Source: an uncultured Oribacterium sp.
Lineage (GTDB): Bacteria; Bacillota; Clostridia; Lachnospirales; Lachnospiraceae
Length of the DNA stretch: 9,493 bases
Direction of reading: 5' to 3'
Assembly (NCBI GenBank): GCA_938030845.1
Contig: CALHIC010000095.1
Span: 1-9,493 of the forward strand
Shown here: positions 1 to 6,620 of the stretch, in pieces
Numbering within the stretch: the first letter of the stretch is position 1
How the letters are laid out: each line of letters begins with the position of its first letter
Position numbers and translations under genes: made by a program
The notes under the pieces: generated by a model
Databases searched by the model: none
What the model was told of the DNA's origin: nothing
The model's input: the letters and a program-made list of their open reading frames with translations, nothing else

Positions 1-993
1 CTGTCCATCTTCCTTCGTTCCCTACTGAAAGAAGGAGAGAAGCGGATAGAGGAAAAGGAACTTCCGGAGGAAGAGGGAAAGGATACTTTAGTCCTTACCC
101 TTCGGGAGGGAGAGCCGGAGCTCTTCAAAAGATTAAAGGAGCTTCTGGAAAAGCTTTTCGGAGAGGCGTATTCGGTGCAGTGCATCAGCCACACCGAGGC
201 CTTTGCCCACTACCTTTTACGGCAGGATAAAACCCTCTATAACCGATTGGTGGGCATGTTTGAATTTTCCAATCAGGTGCTTCACTACTATGAAATGCAG
301 GTGTCCAAGGGGGCGAAGAAGTATGCCATTTCCGCCGGGGAAGCCCAGCCGGAGGCCATTTCCTTCGATATTATGGAAAAGCCCCGGGGTAAGCGGATGG
401 CAGACCAGATTCTTTCCGGTCTTAGCGATAAAATAACCAGAGGGAAGGTCTACAGTGCCTTCTTTTTGTCCGGAAAGGGCTTTGAAAGTACGGAATTTGC
501 TCCGGGCTTTATGAAGAAGCTTTTAAAGGGAAGAAGAGTTTGCGTGGAATCCTTCCTCTTTGCCATCGGGGCTTTGGAATATGCAAAGCTTTTGGGAAGA
601 GGAGAAGAGGAGGAGTATCTTCTGCTTTGTGAAACCAGGGTAGCCTATGATGTTTCTGTCCGAGTGAGTCAGAAGGAAAGGGAATTCCCCTACTATCTGG
701 CAAAGGCGGGAGATGCCTGGCTGGAAAAGGAAGAGGAGCTTTTGCTCCTACCGGATCGGCAGGATTATATTGATTTTACGGTGCAGCCCTTTGTGGGCAG
801 TAAGGGCAGGCAACTTCGCATGCTACTGGAAGGCTTTCCGAAGAGAGAGGAGCGTTGCACGAAGCTCTCTTTAAAGAGTAGATTTGTAGATGCTTCCACC
901 ATTTTGATTCGGGTGGAGGACAAGGGCTTGGGAGACTTGCACCCTGCCTCCGGAATGGTGATTGAAGAGCGAATCAGTTTGGGAAAGGAGTAA
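1..993 (+). CDS. DUF5716-like protein, actin/Hsp70-type ATPase relative (C-terminal part, 5' truncated)
   Basis: The reading frame is open from base 1 to a TAA at 991-993, giving about 330 codons with the start outside the window. The GTG at 175 lies inside the frame and has no ribosome binding site, so I do not take it as the start. Around fragment residues 150-161 (VYSAFFLSGKGF) a hydrophobic strand leads into a glycine turn. It is followed by KGRRVC (about 176-181) and a helix ending IGALEYA (to about 195). That order resembles the C-terminal nucleotide-binding lobe of actin/Hsp70-fold ATPases. The last 90 residues look beta-rich and end with an EDKGLGDLHPASG segment. From memory this combination resembles the Lachnospiraceae family DUF5716, but I could not search for it. 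Function is unknown. The 3' end carries AAAGGAG (984-990), which serves as the ribosome binding site of the next gene, so the two are probably translationally coupled. Confidence 0.6.
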   Translation: MSIFLRSLLKEGEKRIEEKELPEEEGKDTLVLTLREGEPELFKRLKELLEKLFGEAYSVQCISHTEAFAHYLLRQDKTLYNRLVGMFEFSNQVLHYYEMQVSKGAKKYAISAGEAQPEAISFDIMEKPRGKRMADQILSGLSDKITRGKVYSAFFLSGKGFESTEFAPGFMKKLLKGRRVCVESFLFAIGALEYAKLLGRGEEEEYLLLCETRVAYDVSVRVSQKEREFPYYLAKAGDAWLEKEEELLLLPDRQDYIDFTVQPFVGSKGRQLRMLLEGFPKREERCTKLSLKSRFVDASTILIRVEDKGLGDLHPASGMVIEERISLGKE

Positions 994-996
994 AGT

Positions 997-1782
997 ATGG
1001 CAGTGATTTTATGTCAAAAAGAAGCTACATTTCCCTATTATTATGAGCGATTGGATATTTCCATTCATTCTCTGGAGGAGCTTTGCTATGCGGTGGGGAA
1101 GTATCCCCTCCTGATTCCGGAACACTTTGTGGATCATCGCCTTTTGGAATGGGTCAGTACCGGCTTAAACCGCCCCATGCTTTCCGAAAAGCTGAAGCAG
1201 TTAAAGGACATGGGAGAGCGGGAGGAGCGTTTGCTTTTCCGTCTGCTTCGGGAGTGCTCCTATTTTACGGAGAGAGAGCTGGAGGATTTTTCCTTAGAGC
1301 TTAGAAGGATTCAGGCTTTGTCCGAGCCGGAACGAAAGGAAAGGATGGGAGACAGCTTCTTTTCCTTAAAGAAATACAGAAAGGCCTTGGATGCCTATCA
1401 GGACGCATATCATTTGGAGGAAAATGGCAGAAGGCTTCGTAAGATTGCAGAGTCTTACCTGTATTTAAAGCAGTTTCAAAGAGCAGGAGATGCCTTTGCC
1501 AAATTATATAAAAAAAATCAGGATAAGGCCGCTTTACGAAGACTGTATTTCCTGTCTCAGATTACCTTTCCGAAGGATAGGTATAAGGAGCTTTGGCAGG
1601 GAGTAGAGGAAGACCTGGTCAAGGAATGGCAGGCAGAGTGGGAAGAGGCGTTGGAAGAAGCGGATCAGGCGGAAGGAATTTTGGAGCTGAAGAATGCCTA
1701 TAACGAGGGAGAAGAGGCATTTTTCCAAGAAGCGGAGAAAAAGCTGGAAGCCTGGAAAGAAGAAATACGTGGTAGAGCCTAG
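997..1782 (+). CDS. TPR-like helical protein of unknown function, partner of the DUF5716-like protein
   Basis: The 261-aa protein starts at ATG 997, three bases after the preceding stop, with AAAGGAG (984-990) at good spacing. Residues 1-70 form an N-terminal module with IHSLEELCYAVGKYPLLI (23-40) and a helix starting HRLLEWV. I have the impression that this SLEELCY-type module recurs in Lachnospiraceae proteins next to DUF5716, but I know no official name for it. Residues about 112-178 contain two TPR-like helical hairpins: MGDSFFSLKKYRKALDAYQD, then IAESYLYLKQFQRAGDAF. The remainder (about 195-261) is highly charged, Glu/Lys-rich and probably helical. There is no signal peptide or membrane segment, so it is likely cytoplasmic. 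TPRs are protein-docking modules and the tight coupling suggests that it works with the upstream ATPase relative. That is inference; I do not recognise a function. Confidence 0.75.
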   Translation: MAVILCQKEATFPYYYERLDISIHSLEELCYAVGKYPLLIPEHFVDHRLLEWVSTGLNRPMLSEKLKQLKDMGEREERLLFRLLRECSYFTERELEDFSLELRRIQALSEPERKERMGDSFFSLKKYRKALDAYQDAYHLEENGRRLRKIAESYLYLKQFQRAGDAFAKLYKKNQDKAALRRLYFLSQITFPKDRYKELWQGVEEDLVKEWQAEWEEALEEADQAEGILELKNAYNEGEEAFFQEAEKKLEAWKEEIRGRA

Positions 1783-1797
1783 TTACAGGAGGGGAAA

Positions 1798-4500
1798 ATG
1801 AAAGAACTTGCAAAACAATATAATCCGGAAGAGGTAGAGGACCGTATCTACGAAAAGTGGCTGAAGGGAAATGCCTTCGCCGCAAAGGTAAATCCTAATA
1901 AGAAGCCCTTTACCATTATGATGCCGCCTCCCAATGTTACCGGGCAGCTGCACATGGGACACGCCCTGGACAATGCCTTACAGGATACCCTGATTCGTTT
2001 TAAGAGAATGCAGGGCTTTGAGGCTTTGTGGCAGCCGGGAACGGATCATGCAGCCATTGCCACAGAGGTAAAGGTTATCAATAAGCTGAAGGATATGGGC
2101 ATTGACAAGTGGGAGCTGGGAAGAGAAGGCTTCTTAAAGGAGGCCTGGAAGTGGAAGGAAGAGTACGAGGATCGTATTGTAAACCAGCTCCATAAGATGG
2201 GCTCCTCCGCAGACTGGGATCGTCTCCGTTTTACCATGGATGAGGGTTGCTCCCATGCGGTGCTGGAGACCTTTATCCGTCTGTATAAGAAGGGCTTGAT
2301 TTACCGCGGCTCTAGGATGATTAACTGGTGTCCGGTTTGTAATACCTCCATTTCCGATGCGGAGGTTTTGCATGAGGAGCAGGAAGGCTCCTTCTGGCAC
2401 ATCCTTTACCCCGTTGTGGGAGAGGAAGGCCGTTTTGTGGAGATTGCTACCACCAGACCGGAAACGCTCTTAGGCGATATGGCTGTGGCTGTAAACCCGG
2501 AGGATGAAAGATATAAGGATATCGTTGGAAAGCAGCTGCATCTGCCTTTAACAGACCGGGTGATTCCGGTGATTGCGGATGCCTATGTGGATAAGGAATT
2601 CGGAACCGGTTGTGTAAAGATTACTCCTGCCCATGATCCCAACGACTTCCTTGTAGGAGAAAGACACGGCTTAGAGGTTTTAAACATCTTAACGGATGAT
2701 GCCAAGATTCTCTGTGAAGGCTCCCCCTATAACGGCATGGATCGTTATGAAGCCAGAAAGAAGATGGTGGAGGATTTAGAGAAGCAGGGACTGTTAAAGA
2801 AGGTAGTGCCCCATAGTCACAATGTAGGTGTGCATGATCGTTGCGGAACCACCGTTGAGCCTATGGTGAAGCCCCAGTGGTTTGTGAAGATGGAAGAGCT
2901 GGCAAAGCCTGCTATCGAAGCACTGAACAAGGGAGATTTGGAATTTGTTCCGGAAAACTACGGAAAGACCTATCTGCATTGGCTGGAAAATATCAAGGAC
3001 TGGTGTATTTCCCGTCAGCTTTGGTGGGGACACCGTATTCCCGCTTACTATTGTGAGGACTGCGGGGAGCTAATCGTATCTTTGGAAAAGCCGGAATGTT
3101 GTCCAAAGTGTAAGAGTACCGCCCTTCGTCAGGATGAGGATACCCTGGATACCTGGTTCTCCAGTGCCCTTTGGCCCTTTGAGACTCTGGGCTGGCCGGA
3201 GGAGACGGAGGATTACAAGTATTTCTATCCTACGGATGTGCTGGTTACCGGCTATGACATCATTTTCTTCTGGGTAGTCAGAATGGTATTCTCCGGAATT
3301 GAGCAGACCGGAAAGACACCTTTTAAGAAGGTACTGATTCACGGTCTTGTCCGGGATGATCAGGGAAGAAAGATGAGTAAGTCCTTAGGAAACGGAATCG
3401 ATCCTTTGGAAATCATCGGTACCTACGGGGCGGATGCTCTGAGAATGACGCTTCTTACCGGAAATGCTCCCGGAAATGATATGCGTTTCTATCATAGCCG
3501 TGTGGAAGCCAGCAGAAACTTTATGAATAAGGTTTGGAATGCTTCCCGTTTCCTCTTTATGAATGTAAAGGAAGAGGAGAAAGAAGCCCTTCTCTCTTTA
3601 GTAGGAAAGAAGGAAGCAAGTCTGGAAGAAGTGCTTTCCGTGCTTCCGAAGAATTTGGCTCTTGCGGATCAGTGGATTCTTTCCAAGTGTAACCACACAG
3701 TTTCCGAGGTGACCAGAAACTTAGAGTCCTTTGACCTGGGAATCGCCCTGGATAAGATTCAAAACTTTATCTGGGAAGAGTTCTGTGACTGGTATATCGA
3801 GATGGTAAAGCCAAGACTCTACAGTGAGGGAGGAGAGAGTAAGACCCTTGCCCTTTGGACTCTCTTAAAGGTTTTGAAAACTTCCTTAAGTTTGTTGCAC
3901 CCCTTCTGCCCCTTCATTACGGAAGAGATTTACGATACGGAGAAGTCTTTGTTCCCGGGCGAAGAGAAGATGCTGATGCTGTCGGATTGGCCTGTTTTTG
4001 CGGAAGAACTGGACTTTTCCGAGGCGGAAAAAGAGGGAGAGACCATCAAGGAAGCGGTTCGTGCCATCCGAAATATTCGTACGGAAATGAATGTTCCCCC
4101 TTCCAAAAAGGCTACGGTTTACTTCGTAACCGAGGACGAGGGGTTAAGAAAAACGTTTACACATAGTAAGGTATTCTTTGCTACCCTTGCTTATGCACAG
4201 GATGTTATAATACAGCAAGACAGAACAGGTATTCCTGAAAATGCTGTTTCTGTCTTGATACCGAAGGCCAACATTTTCCTTCCCTTCTCTGATCTGGTGG
4301 ATTTGGACCAGGAAAGAGAGCGTTTGGAGAAGGAAGAGGAGAGGCTGAAGAAAGAAATTCAACGTGCAGAGGGAATGTTAAAGAATGAGCGCTTCCTGTC
4401 CAAGGCACCGAAGGAAAAGGTGCAGGAGGAGGAAGAAAAGGCTATGAAGTATAGACAGATGCTTGAGCAGGTTCTGGAAAGAAAGAAGGCTCTTTCCTAA
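1798..4500 (+). CDS. valS: valyl-tRNA synthetase
   Basis: Cytoplasmic class I aminoacyl-tRNA synthetase that charges tRNA-Val with valine using ATP. It has 900 residues, near the usual length of about 880. The start ATG follows AGGAGG (1787-1792), 15 nt after the preceding gene. The HIGH-type signature is PPPNVTGQLHMGH (43-55) and the KMSKS loop is at 525-529. The CP1 editing domain, which removes mischarged threonine, shows ATTRP (217-221), GTG (269-271) and TPAHDPND (276-283). A zinc-ribbon-like insertion has C419, C422, C435 and C438, just before DTWFSSALW; a further CPVC sits in the catalytic half. The anticodon-binding helical domain begins near residue 620 (DQWILSK, then FCDWYIEMVKPRLY). 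The last 60 residues form the Glu/Lys-rich coiled-coil arm typical of bacterial ValRS. All key motifs are intact. No T-box leader precedes it directly, so any such control must act upstream of the operon. Confidence 0.98.
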   Translation: MKELAKQYNPEEVEDRIYEKWLKGNAFAAKVNPNKKPFTIMMPPPNVTGQLHMGHALDNALQDTLIRFKRMQGFEALWQPGTDHAAIATEVKVINKLKDMGIDKWELGREGFLKEAWKWKEEYEDRIVNQLHKMGSSADWDRLRFTMDEGCSHAVLETFIRLYKKGLIYRGSRMINWCPVCNTSISDAEVLHEEQEGSFWHILYPVVGEEGRFVEIATTRPETLLGDMAVAVNPEDERYKDIVGKQLHLPLTDRVIPVIADAYVDKEFGTGCVKITPAHDPNDFLVGERHGLEVLNILTDDAKILCEGSPYNGMDRYEARKKMVEDLEKQGLLKKVVPHSHNVGVHDRCGTTVEPMVKPQWFVKMEELAKPAIEALNKGDLEFVPENYGKTYLHWLENIKDWCISRQLWWGHRIPAYYCEDCGELIVSLEKPECCPKCKSTALRQDEDTLDTWFSSALWPFETLGWPEETEDYKYFYPTDVLVTGYDIIFFWVVRMVFSGIEQTGKTPFKKVLIHGLVRDDQGRKMSKSLGNGIDPLEIIGTYGADALRMTLLTGNAPGNDMRFYHSRVEASRNFMNKVWNASRFLFMNVKEEEKEALLSLVGKKEASLEEVLSVLPKNLALADQWILSKCNHTVSEVTRNLESFDLGIALDKIQNFIWEEFCDWYIEMVKPRLYSEGGESKTLALWTLLKVLKTSLSLLHPFCPFITEEIYDTEKSLFPGEEKMLMLSDWPVFAEELDFSEAEKEGETIKEAVRAIRNIRTEMNVPPSKKATVYFVTEDEGLRKTFTHSKVFFATLAYAQDVIIQQDRTGIPENAVSVLIPKANIFLPFSDLVDLDQERERLEKEEERLKKEIQRAEGMLKNERFLSKAPKEKVQEEEEKAMKYRQMLEQVLERKKALS

Positions 4501-4505
4501 GCTTT

Positions 4506-4531
4506 AACTTCCCGAGTAGACGGGAGGTTTT
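4506..4531 (+). promoter_or_regulatory. Stem-loop holding the ribosome binding site of the next gene, with terminator-like T run
   Basis: Bases 4506-4514 (AACTTCCCG) pair with 4521-4529 (CGGGAGGTT) to give a 9-bp stem with one G-T wobble and a 6-nt loop, AGTAGA. The right arm contains GGGAGG (4522-4527), the only plausible ribosome binding site for the ATG at 4532, and TTTT (4528-4531) follows directly. The element starts 5 nt after the valS stop. It could act as a weak intrinsic terminator that reduces readthrough from valS, or as an RNA hairpin that hides the ribosome binding site. The pairing is seen in the sequence; the role is inferred. Confidence 0.55.
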
Positions 4532-5152
4532 ATGTGTAAAGCAGAGAGAACAACGGTAGAGGATAAGAAGAGAAGAGTATGGGGCGCTTTGCTCCTGCTT
4601 TTCTCCTTCTTATTCCTCTTTTCTTTTCAGAGTTTTCAGGGGCATGCAGAGGAAAGAGCGGCCACCAAGGAAGAGCTTACCGGCGTGAAGAAGGGAAGCA
4701 CCACCGCATACCTCTGGGAAAAGGAAGACAGCGCCTGGAAGCTTTTGTATCTGGACGTAAAGAGTAAGTCATGGAAGTATGCCAAGGAGCGTTGGGTACA
4801 GATTGGAGATCGTTTTTATTATTTCAATGCGGAAGGAAAGATGGCTGAAGGCTGGTTTAACGAGGATAGCCACTGGTTTTTCGCCCAGTATGATAATAAA
4901 GAGCAAAACAGTGATACTGCCGGCGTAGTTCTTACCGGATGGGCCAGCATTCCGGATGAAAATGGAAAGTTCCACACTTTCTACTTTGAAAAGGATGAGC
5001 AGGGACGCCCCAGAGGCATGGTACAGGCCGAGGGAGAAACCAACATTTCCTATCTGATTGAGGGGAAGAACTATTACTTTGACGCTCTGGGCTATGCGGA
5101 TAAGAAGCTGATTTCCTTTGATGTGACGAAGTATCCAAGAGGCAGAGTGTAG
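4532..5152 (+). CDS. small secreted protein with cell-wall/choline-binding-type repeats
   Basis: The 206-aa protein has a clear signal peptide: a basic stretch KKRR at 12-15, a hydrophobic core at about 18-32 (LLLLFSFLFLFSF), and a likely cleavage site after GHA at 37-39. The mature part has aromatic/glycine repeats of the glucan/choline-binding type. One spans about 88-109 (GDRFYYFNAEGKMAEGWF), and degenerate units lie near 130-152 (TGWASIPDENGKFHTFYF) and 178-190 (GKNYYFDALGYAD). Such repeats usually dock proteins onto cell-wall teichoic acids or surface glycans. No hydrolase, protease or other catalytic domain is visible, so the whole mature protein appears to be binding module plus a short linker. 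It is translated from GGGAGG (4522-4527) with a short 4-nt gap, inside a hairpin. The genes on either side are housekeeping (valS, rlmH). The repeat assignment is fairly confident; ligand and function are unknown. Confidence 0.8.
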   Translation: MCKAERTTVEDKKRRVWGALLLLFSFLFLFSFQSFQGHAEERAATKEELTGVKKGSTTAYLWEKEDSAWKLLYLDVKSKSWKYAKERWVQIGDRFYYFNAEGKMAEGWFNEDSHWFFAQYDNKEQNSDTAGVVLTGWASIPDENGKFHTFYFEKDEQGRPRGMVQAEGETNISYLIEGKNYYFDALGYADKKLISFDVTKYPRGRV

Positions 5153-5160
5153 GATGATTT

Positions 5161-5640
5161 ATGACCATTAAAATTATTGCGGTTGGAAAAATCAAAGAGA
5201 AGTTTTATCGAGAGGCACTTTCTGAATACGGAAAGCGCCTTTCTTCCTATTGTAAATGGGAAATTATTGAAGTGCCGGATGAAAAGACCAAGGAAGAAGC
5301 CAGTGAAACGGAGGTTTTACAGGTTTTGGAGAAGGAGGGAGAAAGAATTCTTAGTAAAATTCCGGATCGTGCCTTTGTGATTGCCTTGGCCATCCTGGGA
5401 AAGGAGTTGGATTCCATAGCCTTTGCCAAATTTTTGGAAAAGCAGGCCCTCCATGGAGAAAGTGAATTTTGCTTTGTGATTGGAGGCTCCCTGGGTCTGG
5501 CCCCCTCCGTCCTTTCCAGAGCCAACTATTCCTTAAGCTTCTCCGCCATGACCTTCCCTCACCAGCTTATGCGGGTGATTCTTTTAGAGCAAATATACAG
5601 AGCCTTCCGTATTAATGCAGGGGAGCCTTATCATAAGTAA
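5161..5640 (+). CDS. rlmH: 23S rRNA (pseudouridine-1915-N3)-methyltransferase RlmH
   Basis: SPOUT-class (alpha/beta-knot) methyltransferase that uses S-adenosylmethionine to methylate pseudouridine 1915 in helix 69 of 23S rRNA on the assembled 70S ribosome. Its 159 residues are the standard length. The N-terminus [15 protein letters not shown] is typical. The cofactor-binding knot contains [11 protein letters not shown] (105-115), and the C-terminus has the family hallmark [19 protein letters not shown] (132-150) ending in NAGEPYHK. One departure is at 76-81, where I see LAILGK while the family usually has an LDERGK-like segment. The ATG at 5161 lies 8 nt after the preceding stop, with only a weak site AGGA (5151-5154), so translation probably depends partly on coupling to the upstream gene. 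Homodimeric and cytoplasmic by family knowledge. Confidence 0.97.
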   Translation: MTIKIIAVGKIKEKFYREALSEYGKRLSSYCKWEIIEVPDEKTKEEASETEVLQVLEKEGERILSKIPDRAFVIALAILGKELDSIAFAKFLEKQALHGESEFCFVIGGSLGLAPSVLSRANYSLSFSAMTFPHQLMRVILLEQIYRAFRINAGEPYHK

Positions 5641-5688
5641 AAAAGAAAAACGCATAAAAAAGCGATTACTTATAAATTCTTTTTATTT
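5633..5688 (+). terminator. Possible weak AT-rich terminator after rlmH
   Basis: ATAAGTAA (5633-5640, overlapping the rlmH stop) is exactly complementary to TTACTTAT (5666-5673). Inside it CGC (5651-5653) can pair with GCG (5662-5664). A T-rich stretch follows (TTCTTTTTATTT from 5677). The stem is AT-only apart from one G-C pair and the loop is large, so this would be an inefficient terminator at best. It is the only candidate between rlmH and the next promoter. Confidence 0.3.
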
Positions 5689-5699
5689 AAGTCAGACAA

Positions 5700-5753
5700 A
5701 AAATTTATAAATCGTGCAAAATGCTGGTAATCCTATTGGGAGAATGCTACAAT
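5700..5753 (+). promoter_or_regulatory. Extended -10 promoter for the CarD-family gene
   Basis: TGCTACAAT (5745-5753) is an extended -10 element (TGn plus TACAAT, one mismatch to TATAAT). At 17-bp spacing the -35 position (5725-5730, TGGTAA) matches TTGACA poorly, as is usual for extended -10 promoters. An AT-rich tract at 5694-5712 would lie roughly at -48 to -65 and could act as an UP element. It includes TTATAAAT (5705-5712), a repeat of 5670-5677. The predicted start near 5760 gives a leader of about 47 nt ending in AGGAGGAG (5796-5803). Confidence 0.55.
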
Positions 5754-5806
5754 GAAAACTAGTTTTTAATAGATTCGTAATTATCTCAATAGAATAGGAG
5801 GAGAAA

Positions 5807-6316
5807 ATGTACCAGTCAGGCACGTATGTGGTTTATGGCTGTAAGGGTGTCCATAAGATTATCGGAACGACACACCTGAATTTAGAAGGAATTCCAAAAG
5901 ACAAAGAATATTATATCTTGCAGGCAGTAAAGAAACCGGATGGTGCCGTATATGCTCCGGTAGAGGCAGGCAAGACCAACATGCGTTCGGTAATGACCAG
6001 AGAGCAGGCGGAAAGCTTTATGCTTGGTGTGGAGAACATTCATGCTTTACAATGTAAGACGCCGAAACAGCGGGAAGAGAATTGCAGAGACAGTATCAAG
6101 AGCTGTGCGCCGGATGCGTTGTTACAGGTGATTAAGACCTTAATGGAAAGAAGAGTGGAACGGGCAAGACAGGGGAAAAAACTCACTCTTTTGGACTTAC
6201 ACTTTATGGAGCAGGCAGAGGATATTCTTTACGAGGAACTCTCCATTTCCCTCAGCATCCCTAGAGTGGAGGTGGAAGAAAGAATCCATGCCCATTCTCC
6301 CAAGAAGGCCGGCTAG
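5807..6316 (+). CDS. CarD/CdnL-family RNA-polymerase-binding transcriptional regulator
   Basis: The 169-aa protein matches the full two-domain CarD layout. An N-terminal Tudor-like RNA-polymerase-interacting domain covers about residues 1-65 (YQSGTYVVYGCKGVHKI, then DKEYYILQAV, then APVEAGKTNMRSVMT). A helical C-terminal domain covers about 75-165 (IKTLMERRVERARQGKKLTL, AEDILYEELSISLSIP, VEVEERI). In this family the N-terminal domain binds the beta subunit and the C-terminal domain contacts DNA at the upstream edge of the -10, which changes open-complex stability at many promoters, including rRNA promoters. The start has the strongest ribosome binding site of the window, AGGAGGAG (5796-5803). 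The gene has its own promoter and a strong terminator, so it appears to be monocistronic. The usual MRPVI-like segment reads MRSVM here. The family call is firm; target genes are unknown. Confidence 0.93.
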   Translation: MYQSGTYVVYGCKGVHKIIGTTHLNLEGIPKDKEYYILQAVKKPDGAVYAPVEAGKTNMRSVMTREQAESFMLGVENIHALQCKTPKQREENCRDSIKSCAPDALLQVIKTLMERRVERARQGKKLTLLDLHFMEQAEDILYEELSISLSIPRVEVEERIHAHSPKKAG

Positions 6317-6428
6317 AGCATAGAGTAGATGGAGAAGTCGGTAAGAAAAGATGGTAGAAAGCTAGAGGCTGTAAGAAAGTAAGGGATACGCAGCTTTACC
6401 AAAACAGCGATACAAAAGATACTTATAT

Positions 6429-6482
6429 AAAAACAGCTTTGGCGCAGGGACAATCTTAGCCCCTGTACCAAAGCTGTTTTTT
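6429..6482 (+). terminator. Strong rho-independent terminator, possibly bidirectional
   Basis: AAAAACAGCTTTGG (6429-6442) is perfectly complementary to 6468-6481, a 14-bp stem. Above a small internal loop, CAGGG (6445-6449) pairs with CCCTG (6461-6465). The right arm ends in six Ts (6477-6482) and the left arm begins with five As, so the structure can stop transcription from either side. It lies 112 bp after the CarD-family stop and ends that unit before the next promoter. Confidence 0.93.
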
Positions 6483-6543
6483 ATAGCGTATTATTTTCTC
6501 TTCTTGCCTACAGTATTATTTTCCCGGACTTCCCTATCCCTTC

Positions 6544-6572
6544 TTGCTTTCCCCTCCCTCTTTTCGTATACT
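6544..6572 (+). promoter_or_regulatory. Sigma-A-type promoter for the GtrA/YfhO unit
   Basis: TTGCTT (6544-6549) and TATACT (6567-6572) are separated by exactly 17 bp and match the TTGACA/TATAAT consensus in four and five positions. The predicted start near 6579 gives a leader of about 40 nt before the ATG at 6621. Because the promoter lies inside the longer open frame that begins near 6504, it supports the shorter gene model. Confidence 0.65.
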
Positions 6573-6620
6573 AGGCATGTTCAAAAACTAAGAATAGAAT
6601 TTAAGGTGTTAAAAAATATA

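Larger units (their letters stand above)
6317..6620. other. 304-bp intergenic region with terminator and divergent base skew
   Basis: The region has no supportable gene on either strand. From 6317 to about 6385 the + strand is strongly purine-rich. The terminator hairpin follows at 6429-6482. From about 6491 to 6565 the + strand is strongly pyrimidine-rich, and that half ends in the promoter at 6544-6572 and the leader of the next gene. Short complementary words flank the hairpin: CTGTA at 6369-6373 with TACAG at 6509-6513, and ATACGC at 6386-6391 with GCGTAT at 6486-6491. CAGCTTT occurs at 6391-6397 and again in the hairpin at 6434-6440. Confidence 0.6.

Noticed and set aside
175..993. Treating GTG 175 as the true start of the first gene
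   Set aside because: The frame is open back to base 1 with protein-like sequence, and there is no ribosome binding site before 175. The gene is truncated by the window edge.
3855..4166. 103-aa + strand frame within valS
   Set aside because: It overlaps the anticodon-binding part of an intact valS in another frame and has no domain or ribosome binding site.
6329..6382. 17-codon frame (MEKSVRKDGRKLEAVRK) after the CarD-family gene
   Set aside because: There is no ribosome binding site, it is very short, and its basic composition follows from the purine-rich strand.
6504..6620. N-terminal extension of the GtrA-family gene to a TTG at 6504 or GTG at 6606
   Set aside because: The extension does not resemble GtrA proteins, lacks a ribosome binding site and would contain the promoter at 6544-6572. 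The ATG at 6621 gives the normal family length.
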